DNA of 64,000 nucleotides, from positions 115,748-179,747 of the forward strand of contig CALUND010000016.1 in NCBI GenBank assembly GCA_944321925.1, read 5' to 3'. The number at the start of each line of letters is the position of its first letter. Positions within the stretch are counted from its first letter, which is position 1. This document shows positions 27,503 through 36,160 of this stretch, piece after piece. The stretch is from an uncultured Rikenellaceae bacterium (lineage in GTDB: Bacteria; Bacteroidota; Bacteroidia; Bacteroidales; Rikenellaceae). The position numbers and the translations under genes were made by a program. Below the pieces are notes generated by a model. It searched no databases and was not told the origin of the DNA. It saw only the letters and a list, made by a program, of their open reading frames with translations.

Positions 27503-27790
27503 GGTATGAAAATTTTTACTCGGTAAAATTACGAAAAATGCCGATTATTTCTTTTTGCACAGAGAGAACGATGCTGATTGGTGTCGGTTTTTGTTGTTCG
27601 AACTACAATATCCCGTGTCGCTATTCGTGACCATTGTTCGTTAAACTTCCGTTCGGTGTCGCAAAGTGTTTTTGTTCTGTTGCCATGCCCAAAGTCAAAT
27701 GTTTTACAACCTGCAGGCTTTGGCTGATAACATTTGTACGATACACATGCAACACGGTTGTCAAAATCACCTAACCATTGTACAACATTT
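27503..27790. other. Intergenic region with possible small RNA
   Basis: Nearly 290 bases with no protein-like frame. It ends in a plus-oriented hairpin with a T tract although no plus-strand gene is upstream, so a small plus-strand RNA is possible. An imperfect -7 element (AACATTTG, about 27730-27737) lies 55 bases before the hairpin. Confidence 0.3.
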
Positions 27791-27827
27791 ACGTGCATTC
27801 TGTTCGTACAGAATGCACGTGGTTTTT
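27791..27827 (+). terminator. Orphan plus-oriented intrinsic terminator
   Basis: A perfect 13-bp stem (27791-27803 with 27808-27820), TCGT loop, then GGTTTTTA. The T run follows only on the plus strand. Confidence 0.7.
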
Positions 27828-27837
27828 ACAAAAACGA

Positions 27838-27876
27838 TAGGCGGCATGACTCGTATCGTCAGAGTCATGCCGCCTA
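27838..27876 (-). terminator. Terminator of ppdK
   Basis: A perfect 15-bp stem (27838-27852 with 27862-27876) with a 9-base loop. On the minus strand it is followed by CGTTTTTG. It lies 34 bases beyond the ppdK stop. Confidence 0.88.
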
Positions 27877-27910
27877 ATCGGTTGCTAATAAATCGTTGCT
27901 AAAGTCTCCT

Positions 27911-30637
27911 CTATTTGTCGTTCAAGGCAGCGTGAGCGGCAGCCAGACGGGCAATGGGCACGCGGAACGGAGAGCACGAAACGTAATTCAAACCTGCATA
28001 GTGGCAGAATTCCACCGAACTCGGTTCACCTCCGTGTTCGCCGCAGATACCGCATTTGAGGTTCTCGCGGGTTCCACGACCTTTGAATACCGCTTCACGA
28101 ATCAATTGACCGACACCATTCCGATCGAGAATCTGGAACGGGTCGTTCTTCAGAATGCCCTTTTCCAGGTAGATCGGCAGGAACTTCCCGATGTCATCGC
28201 GCGAGAATCCAAGCGTCATCTGCGTGAGGTCATTCGTGCCGAAACTGAAGAATTGTGCCACCTCGGCGATCTGGTTGGCCGTAACGGCAGCACGCGGAAC
28301 TTCGATCATCGTTCCGACCATGTAGTCGATCTTGTCGTTCCGTTCGGCGAACACCTCTTCGGCTGTCCGATCGATGATGTTCTTCTGGTACCGGAGCTCT
28401 TTGTGGTTACCCACCAGCGGAACCATGATCTCTACGTGTACCGGAATACCCTCTTTGCGTACGTTCATGGCCGCTTCGATGATTGCACGTGCCTGCATTT
28501 CGGTGATCTCCGGATAGGTGTTGCCCAGACGGCAACCACGGTGACCCAGCATCGGGTTCACTTCGCTGAGCGATTCGACCTTTGCCGCGATCTTTTCGAA
28601 CGGAACGTTCATCTCTTTGGCTAAATCTTTTTGCTCTTTCTCGAAGTGGGGAACGAACTCATGCAAAGGCGGATCGAGCAGACGCACGGTAACGGGATAG
28701 CCGTGCATTACCCGGAACAGACCTTCGAAATCGCCACGTTGGATGGGCAACAGTTTGGCAAGAGCTACGCGTCTGCCTGCCTCGTCGTCGGCCAGGATCA
28801 TTTCACGCACGGCTTTGATGCGATCGCCTTCGAAGAACATGTGTTCCGTACGGCAAAGACCGATACCTTCGGCCCCAAATGCAAACGCCTGTTCTGCATC
28901 TTTCGGGGTGTCGGCATTGGCACGAACTTTCAATACGGCGAATTTTGCTGCGAGATCCATGAGACGCCCGAAATCGCCGCTCAGTTCGGCTGCGCGGGTT
29001 GCGACCTGTCCCAGATAGACTTCGCCGGTCGATCCGTTGAGCGAGATCCAGTCTCCCTCTTTGATTACCTGTCCGCCGACCTTGATGGTGCGGGCCTTGT
29101 AGTCGATCTCCAGTTCACCGGCGCCCGAGACGCAGCATTTGCCCATGCCACGAGCCACGACGGCAGCGTGGGAGGTCATACCGCCACGCTGGGTGAGGAT
29201 ACCGGCTGCGTCGAGCATGCCTTTCAGGTCTTCGGGCGAGGTCTCTATGCGGACGAGGATGGCACGTTCCCCTTTGGCTGCGATCTTCTCTGCGTCTTCG
29301 GCGAAGAAGACTACGGGACCTGTAGCTGCACCCGGAGAGGCGGGCAATCCTTTGGCGATCACTTTCGCATGTTTGATGGCTGTTTTGTCGAATACGGGAT
29401 GGAGCAACTCATCGAGTTTGGCCGGCTCGCAACGGAGTACGGCGGTCTGCTCGTCGATCAGTCCCTCGGAGAGCATATCCATGGCGATCTTCACCATGGC
29501 GGCACCCGTACGCTTGCCGTTACGGGTTTGGAGCATCCAGAGTTTGCCATCCTGGATGGTGAATTCGATATCCTGCATATCCTTGAAATAGCTTTCGAGA
29601 TGGTGCTGGATTTCGTTCAACTCTTTGTATACGGAGGGCATAAGCTCTTCGAGCGAGGGATATTTCGACGCACGCTCCTCTTCGCTGATGTTTTGAGCCT
29701 TGGCCCAGCGGCGCGACCCTTCGATCGTGATCTGCTGCGGCGTGCGGATACCTGCAACCACGTCTTCGCCTTGTGCATTGACCAGGTATTCGCCGTTGAA
29801 GATATTTTCACCGGTTGCTGCATCGCGCGAGAAGGCTACGCCGGTAGCGGAGTTGTCGCCCATGTTGCCGAATACCATCGCCTGAACGTTGACTGCGGTT
29901 CCCCATTCGGCCGGGATGTTGTTCAGCTTGCGGTACAGGATGGCACGTTCGTTCATCCACGAACCGAATACGGCGCTGATAGCTCCCCAAAGCTGATCCC
30001 ACGGGTTGGTCGGGAAATCTTCGCCGGTCTGTTTCTTGACGGCAGCCTTGAATTTGACAACAAGTTCTTTCAGGTCATCTGTGGTCAGTTCGGTGTCGTT
30101 TTTGACGCCTTTCTTTTTCTTCATCTCGTCGATGATCTCCTCGAACGGATCGTGGTCCTCTTTGTTTACCGGTTTCATGCCCAAAACCACATCGCCGTAC
30201 ATCTGCACGAAGCGACGGTAAGAGTCCCATGCGAAGCGGGGGTTTCCGGTCCGTTTGGCCACGGCTTCTACCGCTTCGTCGTTGAGGCCGAGGTTCAGAA
30301 TCGTATCCATCATGCCCGGCATCGAAGCGCGAGCTCCCGAACGTACCGAAACCAGAAGGGGAGAGACTTTGTCGCCGAAACGCATGCCTGTGAGCGATTC
30401 CACGCTCTTCATGGCTTTTTCAACCTCAGGGCGCAGCAGTTCGATGATCTTCTCTTTGCCGTGTTTGTAGTACTCCGTACATACGTCCGTGGTGATGGTA
30501 AATCCCGGGGGAACAGGGATGCCGATCAGGTTCATTTCCGCCAGATTGGCACCTTTGCCTCCGAGTAATTCTCTCATTTTTCCATTGCCTTCGGCCTCTT
30601 TATTTCCGAAGGAGTAGACTCTTTTTACGTTTGGCAT
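27911..30637 (-). CDS. ppdK: Pyruvate, phosphate dikinase
   Basis: A 908-residue enzyme interconverting pyruvate, ATP and phosphate with phosphoenolpyruvate, AMP and diphosphate. The N-terminal ATP-grasp domain starts LLGGKGANLAEMNLIGIPVPPGF (split), the swivelling domain carries the phospho-His in GGMTSHAAVVARG near residue 488, and the TIM-barrel C-terminal domain holds GTEHMFF-like CRTEHMFFEGDR, the GHRGCRLG block and SSVEFCHYAGLNYVSCSP with the catalytic Cys. The start at 30637 matches the family (MPNVKRVYSFG); the frame continues to 30709 but that part includes the promoter. A single-gene unit with its own promoter and terminator. Confidence 0.96.
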   Translation of the reverse strand: MPNVKRVYSFGNKEAEGNGKMRELLGGKGANLAEMNLIGIPVPPGFTITTDVCTEYYKHGKEKIIELLRPEVEKAMKSVESLTGMRFGDKVSPLLVSVRSGARASMPGMMDTILNLGLNDEAVEAVAKRTGNPRFAWDSYRRFVQMYGDVVLGMKPVNKEDHDPFEEIIDEMKKKKGVKNDTELTTDDLKELVVKFKAAVKKQTGEDFPTNPWDQLWGAISAVFGSWMNERAILYRKLNNIPAEWGTAVNVQAMVFGNMGDNSATGVAFSRDAATGENIFNGEYLVNAQGEDVVAGIRTPQQITIEGSRRWAKAQNISEEERASKYPSLEELMPSVYKELNEIQHHLESYFKDMQDIEFTIQDGKLWMLQTRNGKRTGAAMVKIAMDMLSEGLIDEQTAVLRCEPAKLDELLHPVFDKTAIKHAKVIAKGLPASPGAATGPVVFFAEDAEKIAAKGERAILVRIETSPEDLKGMLDAAGILTQRGGMTSHAAVVARGMGKCCVSGAGELEIDYKARTIKVGGQVIKEGDWISLNGSTGEVYLGQVATRAAELSGDFGRLMDLAAKFAVLKVRANADTPKDAEQAFAFGAEGIGLCRTEHMFFEGDRIKAVREMILADDEAGRRVALAKLLPIQRGDFEGLFRVMHGYPVTVRLLDPPLHEFVPHFEKEQKDLAKEMNVPFEKIAAKVESLSEVNPMLGHRGCRLGNTYPEITEMQARAIIEAAMNVRKEGIPVHVEIMVPLVGNHKELRYQKNIIDRTAEEVFAERNDKIDYMVGTMIEVPRAAVTANQIAEVAQFFSFGTNDLTQMTLGFSRDDIGKFLPIYLEKGILKNDPFQILDRNGVGQLIREAVFKGRGTRENLKCGICGEHGGEPSSVEFCHYAGLNYVSCSPFRVPIARLAAAHAALNDK

Positions 30638-30685
30638 AATTGTCTGTATATTAGTTTTAAACGATATTTTCGTGCTGAAGGGGCA

Positions 30686-30716
30686 CAAAATTAATCTTTT
30701 TTTCCTCAATTACCAA
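30686..30716 (-). promoter_or_regulatory. Promoter of ppdK
   Basis: On the minus strand TTTG (30716-30713), 19 bases, TAATTTTG (30693-30686). The -33 element lies inside the last codons of the upstream nuclease gene. The leader is about 45 bases. Confidence 0.8.
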
Positions 30717-31665
30717 ATGGGATGTCGGTTGTCCTTTTTCTCAGTACGGCGAATACCGGAAAATGATCGCTGTATCCTCCGATATATTGGGTTCCTTGGA
30801 AGGTGCGTAGAGGCATTCGTTGTCCGATCGACTCCTGGGATGAGCGGTCTGTCCCCAGCATGTAGTCGCGGTAGAATACCCCTGCATTTTCCACCTGCCA
30901 ACCGGTCGGTAGACCGGTCGAAAGGAGGATGTGGTCGAGCATCGACCACTTCCCGCGGTAGTAGTAGCTTCCGACCCCATTTCGAGCGGCATCGGCCAGG
31001 AGATTGCGGATAATGCCTTGCTTTTCCAACTCTCCCAAGGTTTTACGAAATACCCCGTAGGCTATTTCCGCATTCATATCGCCCATCACCACGACTTGCC
31101 CGGAGTCCTCTACGATCGTGGATATCAGTCGTCCGAGCGATTCGAATGCTCTCATTCTGTAAGCCTGTCCGTTGAACAGCGAAGGCAGATGGCAAATTAT
31201 CAGGTCGACCGGCTGCCCGTTCAGTTCGCCCGTGACGCGAAGAAACTCCCTGCCGGCTTCGGCGTCGCAGAGTTCGGTTCGTTCCGGGAAAAACTTGTCG
31301 CCTTTGTAGAGCAGAGCAACGTCCATGCCGCGTCGGTCGGATGTCGTGCGGTGGATGTAATTGTAATCGGTTTGGAGTCGGACGACCAGATCGCGCAGAA
31401 CGGTTTCGCTCTCCACTTCGGCCAGGCCGACAATATCGGCGTGCATCTCGTCGATTACCCGGGCCAGATGGGTTAATTTGCGCTCGTAACGGTCTTTTGA
31501 CCAATGCAGTTTCCCGTTTGGCGTGTAATCGGAATCGTCGTAGAAAAGACTGGGAAGGGTGTCGTAGAGATTCTCTACGTTCCAGAAAGCCACACTGGTC
31601 CGTTGGGCGGCGCCTTGCATAGGGATCACCGCAAGCAGAAGGAAGAGCCATGTGCGGACCATCAT
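30706..31665 (-). CDS. Secreted endonuclease/exonuclease/phosphatase-family protein
   Basis: A 319-residue protein with a cleavable signal peptide (VRTWLFLLLAVIPMQGAAQ). The EEP fold motifs are present: FWNVENLYD, the metal-binding Glu in GLAEVES, ICHLPS, GDMNAE and the C-terminal SDHFPVF. Substrate (nucleic acid, sphingomyelin or inositol phosphate) cannot be told. Two adjacent ATGs (31665, 31662) are both possible. The promoter's -7 element ends five bases before the first ATG, so the mRNA would have nearly no leader. Confidence 0.9.
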   Translation of the reverse strand: MMVRTWLFLLLAVIPMQGAAQRTSVAFWNVENLYDTLPSLFYDDSDYTPNGKLHWSKDRYERKLTHLARVIDEMHADIVGLAEVESETVLRDLVVRLQTDYNYIHRTTSDRRGMDVALLYKGDKFFPERTELCDAEAGREFLRVTGELNGQPVDLIICHLPSLFNGQAYRMRAFESLGRLISTIVEDSGQVVVMGDMNAEIAYGVFRKTLGELEKQGIIRNLLADAARNGVGSYYYRGKWSMLDHILLSTGLPTGWQVENAGVFYRDYMLGTDRSSQESIGQRMPLRTFQGTQYIGGYSDHFPVFAVLRKRTTDIPFGN

Positions 31666-31669
31666 TCCT

Positions 31670-31700
31670 CAAAGATAGAAGATTTTACGGAGAATCCAAA
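31670..31700 (-). promoter_or_regulatory. Promoter of the secreted EEP gene
   Basis: On the minus strand TTTG (31700-31697), 19 bases, TATCTTTG (31677-31670): an excellent match. The next base but four is the start codon. Confidence 0.8.
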
Positions 31701-32050
31701 TAGACTGCCGATTTTTTTTGCGAGGGATGTATTTGGTGTCGTAGGGCTGGTCGAATACAGGGAAGATGGGACGCAGCTGAGAGGCGACGTTTTATATGCT
31801 TCGTGTCGGATGCAAAAGATTAAAAAACGAATCCTGCGGAGGACCGAAACGGGCGAATGGATGGCGTATTGATTGAAAATGATTAAATTTGTTGAATCCT
31901 GCCGAAAAGTGATTGGGCGAAGAAGCGGGTCGGGAGCTGTGTTTCGTGTTCGAGGCAGAGCGGTCCGATGAGTGTCGGAGCATGGTTCCCGTTTCATTGC
32001 CGACAAACAGTCGATGTGCAGGAAAGTAATACAGAAAAAGTGTTTTGGGG
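31701..32050. other. Intergenic region upstream of the GH3 gene
   Basis: About 350 bases between divergent genes, with no protein-like frame. TAAATTTG at 31884-31891 could be a -7 element for the GH3 gene, but no TTG lies at the usual distance. Confidence 0.4.
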
Positions 32051-34339
32051 ATGAAAAGAGAGTTTCTATGTTTGTTTGGTATGATAGCGGTGCTGTTTGG
32101 CTGTACGGGGGAAAACAGGGAGCGGGAGATGGATCGTTTTATCGACGGTCTGATGGGACGCATGACGATCGAGGAGAAGATAGGGCAACTCAATTTGCTC
32201 GCGGCTCCCGGCGACATTGTTACGGGCGAGGTGCAGAACCACAATGTCTTGCAGGCGATTGTCCAGGGCCGAGTGAGCGGGGTGTTCAATCTGAAGGGGT
32301 GTGACAATATCCGCAAGATTCAGCGCATAGCGGTCGAACAGAGCCGTTTGGGTATTCCGTTGGTTTTCGGTATGGACGTCATTCACGGTTATGAAACGAC
32401 TTTCCCGATTCCGCTGGCCTTGACCGCCACATGGGATACGGCGGCGGTGCGTCAGGCAGCCCGGATCGCAGCCCGTGAAGCTACGGCTGACGGAATTTGT
32501 TGGACCTTCTCGCCGATGGCGGACCTTTCGCGCGATCCGCGTTGGGGACGAGTGGCGGAGGGTATCGGAGAGGATCCCTGGCTGGGCGCAGAGATGGTGC
32601 GGGCCATGGTGTATGGCTACCAGGGTGAAGATCCCTCCTCTTTTGCGACAGACGAAATGATGGCATGCGTCAAACATTTCGCCCTGTACGGCGCCTCGGA
32701 GGCCGGACGCGACTACAATACGGTCGACATGAGCCGGGTCCGCATGTTCAATGAGTATTTTCTGCCCTATCAGGCGGCTGTCGAGGCCGGTGCGGGCAGT
32801 GTGATGGCGTCGTTCAACGAGGTCGATGGCGTTCCCGCTACGGCCAACCGTTGGCTGCTGACCGATGTTTTGCGCGATCGGTGGGGTTTCGACGGTTTTG
32901 TGGTTTCGGATTACACCGGTGTGCTCGAAATGGTGGCGCACGGAATCGGCGATCTGTCGGAGGTCTCGGCGCGAGCTCTCCAGGCCGGAAACGATATGGA
33001 TATGACCAGTCGGGCCTATGTCGATACGTTTGTCGAGTCGCTCGAAAAGGGACGAATTTCCGAAGAGGAGATTGATCGGGCTTGTCGCCGGGTACTCGAA
33101 GCCAAGTATCGGTTGGGGTTGTTTGAAGACCCCTATCGATATTGCGATCCGGAACGGGAAAAGACGGAGATATTCACACCGCAGAACCGAGCCGCAGCGC
33201 GAAAGATTGCCGCAGAGAGTTTCGTGCTGTTGAAAAACGAGAATGACTTGTTGCCGTTGCGTCGCGGCGGGACGATTGCGGTTGTCGGTCCGCTGGCCGC
33301 TTCCCGGGAGAATATGCCCGGGACATGGAGTGTCGCAACCGACCTGAAAGCTCCCTCTACGTTGGTCGAAGGGTTGCGGACGGTGGCTGGCGCAGAGACC
33401 CGGATTGTCTATGCACGGGGCAGCAATATTTGTCACGACGAGGTGCTCGAACGAAATGCAACGGTGTCCGGTCGTGCCATTCCGCGTGACGGGCGTACCG
33501 ATCGGGAGATGCTCGACGAGGCGGTGCGTGTGGCTCGCTCGGCCGATGTGGTAGTGGCTGCTTTGGGCGAGCCCTCGGAGATGAGCGGTGAGTCGAGCAG
33601 CCGGACGGATCTCGGGATTCCCGATGCGCAGCGGGAACTGCTCGAAGCGCTCGTGGCGACCGGAAAGCCGGTCGTATTGGTGCTTTTTGCCGGTCGGCCG
33701 ATGACTTTGACTTGGGAGGACGCTCATGTGCCAGCTATTCTGAATGTCTGGTTCGGCGGTACGGAGGCGGCCGAAGCGATCGCCGATGTGTTGTTCGGCG
33801 ACGTTGTTCCCAGCGGCAAATTGCCTTCCTCTTTCCCGCGCAATGTGGGGCAGATACCTGTTTTCTATAACCATAAAAATACGGGACGTCCGTTGGGTGA
33901 TCGGACTGGCTTCGTCAAATACCGCAGCAACTACCTCGATGTTGCCAATACGCCACTCTATCCCTTCGGTTACGGATTGAGTTATACCTCTTTCGAATAC
34001 GGCGATATGGCGCTGTCTTCCGACAGAATGGGCGAGAATGGTTCGATCGAGGTGACGGTGAAAGTCTCCAACACCGGAACGCGTGACGGGGTGGAGGTCG
34101 TGCAACTTTATATCCGCGATCGGGTAGGGAGCATCACACGGCCTGTGAAGGAGCTGAAAGGCTTTCAGCGCGTGTCGATTCCGGCAGGCGAAAGTGTCGA
34201 CGTGTCGTTTACGATCACTCCGGAGATGTTGCGGTTCTATAACTCCGAGCTGGAATATGTGGTCGAGCCGGGTGAGTTCGACGTGATGGTCGGCACGAAC
34301 AGCGATCGGGTACAGTCCGCCCGATTCGTTTTCGAGTGA
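32051..34339 (+). CDS. GH3 beta-glycosidase lipoprotein (BglX-like)
   Basis: A 762-residue glycosidase with a lipoprotein signal (AVLFGCTGE, Cys18), so probably anchored in the periplasm or on the surface. The TIM-barrel domain includes RDPRWGRVAEGIGEDP and the KHF motif (208-210); the nucleophile is Asp287 in GFVVSDYTG. The second alpha/beta domain follows (FVLLKNENDLLPL, ALGEPSEMSGE), then the C-terminal fibronectin-III-like domain (YPFGYGLSYTSFEYG onwards). Length is normal for BglX-type enzymes; beta-glucosidase or beta-xylosidase activity cannot be separated by sequence alone. ATG at 32051 is chosen over a TTG at 32045. Single gene. Confidence 0.93.
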   Translation: MKREFLCLFGMIAVLFGCTGENREREMDRFIDGLMGRMTIEEKIGQLNLLAAPGDIVTGEVQNHNVLQAIVQGRVSGVFNLKGCDNIRKIQRIAVEQSRLGIPLVFGMDVIHGYETTFPIPLALTATWDTAAVRQAARIAAREATADGICWTFSPMADLSRDPRWGRVAEGIGEDPWLGAEMVRAMVYGYQGEDPSSFATDEMMACVKHFALYGASEAGRDYNTVDMSRVRMFNEYFLPYQAAVEAGAGSVMASFNEVDGVPATANRWLLTDVLRDRWGFDGFVVSDYTGVLEMVAHGIGDLSEVSARALQAGNDMDMTSRAYVDTFVESLEKGRISEEEIDRACRRVLEAKYRLGLFEDPYRYCDPEREKTEIFTPQNRAAARKIAAESFVLLKNENDLLPLRRGGTIAVVGPLAASRENMPGTWSVATDLKAPSTLVEGLRTVAGAETRIVYARGSNICHDEVLERNATVSGRAIPRDGRTDREMLDEAVRVARSADVVVAALGEPSEMSGESSSRTDLGIPDAQRELLEALVATGKPVVLVLFAGRPMTLTWEDAHVPAILNVWFGGTEAAEAIADVLFGDVVPSGKLPSSFPRNVGQIPVFYNHKNTGRPLGDRTGFVKYRSNYLDVANTPLYPFGYGLSYTSFEYGDMALSSDRMGENGSIEVTVKVSNTGTRDGVEVVQLYIRDRVGSITRPVKELKGFQRVSIPAGESVDVSFTITPEMLRFYNSELEYVVEPGEFDVMVGTNSDRVQSARFVFE

Positions 34340-34592
34340 TTCGAAATATTGTTGTCGGGAAATCCGGACCGGAAAGGGGATATTCGCTCTTGTATTCGAT
34401 CTCAGACCGTTTTTTATTTGGCGATACTTTGTTTTTGCATCGAAATCATCCGGACAAATCGCCTCCGGGTATCGTGTTTTGTCTGCGAGAAGACGGGAAA
34501 CGGCTATTCGTTACGACTCACCTTGTGTGGATTTTTGTGCGCATTCGGTACGACTCTTGCCGTTCGAATGAACGGTATGAATTGTATGCGGA

Positions 34593-34847
34593 ATGTATTG
34601 GCTTGTGTACGGTTTGATCGGGCTGTTGGCCGGCTGGTTCGGTAGTCTGATTGTGCGCGGAAGCGGATCGGGTCTTTTGACCGATTTGGTGATCGGGCTC
34701 ATCGGCGGGGTATTGGGTGGTTGGTTATTCGGTGTGATAGGGCTCGATGTTACCAATCGACTGGGCAGTTTGATTACTTCGACGGTCGGAGCCGTTGTTT
34801 TGTTGTTTGTCGTGGGGTTGTTGAACCCTTGTCGAAAGCGTCGTTGA
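34593..34847 (+). CDS. GlsB/YeaQ/YmgE-family small membrane protein
   Basis: An 84-residue protein with three hydrophobic segments and Gly-rich helices (YGLIGLLAGWFGSLIVRG, VIGLIGGVLGGWLFGVIG, STVGAVVLLFVVGLL), matching the transglycosylase-associated/YeaQ family. Members are stress-related inner-membrane proteins of unclear function. It stands alone; the 250 bases upstream hold no gene I can support. Confidence 0.85.
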   Translation: MYWLVYGLIGLLAGWFGSLIVRGSGSGLLTDLVIGLIGGVLGGWLFGVIGLDVTNRLGSLITSTVGAVVLLFVVGLLNPCRKRR

Positions 34848-34918
34848 GTCGAGGAGCCTGGTTTTTATGAAAAAATCGGCTCGAAAGAGACTCAAATACG
34901 AAAATTTTGCGGGTAAAC

Positions 34919-34950
34919 GTTTATTTAATCGATAAACATGCTTATATTTA
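34919..34950 (+). promoter_or_regulatory. Candidate promoter and palindrome before the DUF4468 gene
   Basis: TATATTTA (34943-34950) resembles a -7 element 30 bases before the start. The interrupted palindrome GTTTAT-7-ATAAAC (34919-34924, 34932-34937) covers the expected -33 region, where an operator could lie. Confidence 0.4.
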
Positions 34951-34979
34951 CCTACAACAATTACTAACCATTAAATGCC

Positions 34980-35636
34980 ATGAAAAAATATTTGTTTTTT
35001 ATTTTGCTCTGCATCCCATTGTCGCTTTCGGCGCAGCTCGATTACAAGGCCCTTAAAAACGATCCTCGTTTTGCAATCGGCAAGGTGCCTGAAATGGATG
35101 GTAAAGTTGTTTTTACAATGGAGATCGATGTTCCCGAATATGATAAGGATCAGATTTACGAAGAAGTGCTCGCCTGGGTGAAGGAATATTTCCCTTTCTC
35201 AAAGACGGAGGGAGATATTATCTATCAGGATTCGATTGGATTTATCTATAACGGAGAAGAGATGTTCGTTTTTTCCGACAACATGTTCAATCTCGATCGG
35301 GCCCTGATGAATTATTGCTTTACGGCGCTTTGCAAGGATGGGCGATGCGAGGTGATGATTTCCGATATTATTTACGGCTACGGCTCTTTCCCGTGGGATC
35401 AGGATGCTTCGATGCGGGTGGCTTCGAGTTCGGCCTATTCGCTTCCTTCCAATTTCGAAAGGCTGACGGCCGAAGAGACGATAACCGATGGTTATGCCTT
35501 TACACGCAGGGGGCGTATGATTAAAGAATTCGGTAAATTCCGTATCTCGACCATTCTCTTCGTGGAGCAGGCTTTTGAGGAGCTTAGGACGTATCTGGAT
35601 GTATCCGTCGCGAGAGCTATGCGTTCGTCGAATTGA
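34980..35636 (+). CDS. DUF4468-like secreted protein
   Basis: A 218-residue protein with a signal peptide (MKKYLFFILLCIPLSLSAQ). The region of about 35-130 (GKVVFTMEIDVPEYDKDQIYEE-type strand and helix, AWVKEYFPFS, then DGRCEVMISDIIYGYG) resembles DUF4468, a TBP-like fold common in Bacteroidales. The C-terminal helical part is unassigned. Function unknown. Its last 20 bases overlap the end of the oppositely oriented DUF454 gene. Confidence 0.75.
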   Translation: MKKYLFFILLCIPLSLSAQLDYKALKNDPRFAIGKVPEMDGKVVFTMEIDVPEYDKDQIYEEVLAWVKEYFPFSKTEGDIIYQDSIGFIYNGEEMFVFSDNMFNLDRALMNYCFTALCKDGRCEVMISDIIYGYGSFPWDQDASMRVASSSAYSLPSNFERLTAEETITDGYAFTRRGRMIKEFGKFRISTILFVEQAFEELRTYLDVSVARAMRSSN

Positions 35637-36009
35637 TGTCGGTAGGCTCTTTGCGAAAAGTCTTGTAGGAGAGAATGTGGATTGTTACGCCGATGGCGAT
35701 GGCGGCCAGTAGGAGCTTGAGCCAGAGCGGCTCTACGACTCCGAAGATGCAGTAGAGTATTGTGCCCCATAGCAGAAGGAGCGAAACGATTTTTGCCCGT
35801 AAGGGAATCGCACGGTTCTCCTGGAAATTGCGGATGTAGGGGCCGAGTTGCTTTTGTGTGATCAGCCAACGGTAGAGACGAGGCGAAGCTCGTAGCCAAA
35901 GGGCTGCCGTGAGAAGCAAAAACGGAGTGGTCGGCAGCAGCGGCAGAACGATGCCGAGCACTCCGAGTCCGAGCGATAGGGCGCCGAGAAAAATGTACAG
36001 GGATCTCAT
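35617..36009 (-). CDS. DUF454 (YbaN-like) inner-membrane protein
   Basis: A 130-residue protein with the family signature near its N-terminus (GVLGIVLPLLPTTPFLLLTAALW) and two further hydrophobic segments (AKIVSLLLLWGTILYCIFG, LKLLLAAIAIGVTIHIL). The start at 36009 (MRSLYIFLG) is chosen since the upstream extension is not conserved-looking. Function unknown. Tail-to-tail overlap of 20 bases with the DUF4468 gene. Confidence 0.88.
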   Translation of the reverse strand: MRSLYIFLGALSLGLGVLGIVLPLLPTTPFLLLTAALWLRASPRLYRWLITQKQLGPYIRNFQENRAIPLRAKIVSLLLLWGTILYCIFGVVEPLWLKLLLAAIAIGVTIHILSYKTFRKEPTDINSTNA

Positions 36010-36160
36010 CGCACTGCAAAGATGGATGAAATCCTCCGAATAAAAAAATGGTGGTTCAGTCGAAAAAAACGAGGTGAACAAGATTTAAGGTGCGGCTTTT
36101 GTGGAGTGGCAGGAAAAAGTCTCGGTTTTTCACTGCCAATTTACAGGAATAGTTTTTCTT

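Noticed and set aside
28631..30568. 645-codon plus-strand frame opposite ppdK
   Set aside because: Shadow of ppdK; no promoter and no protein features.
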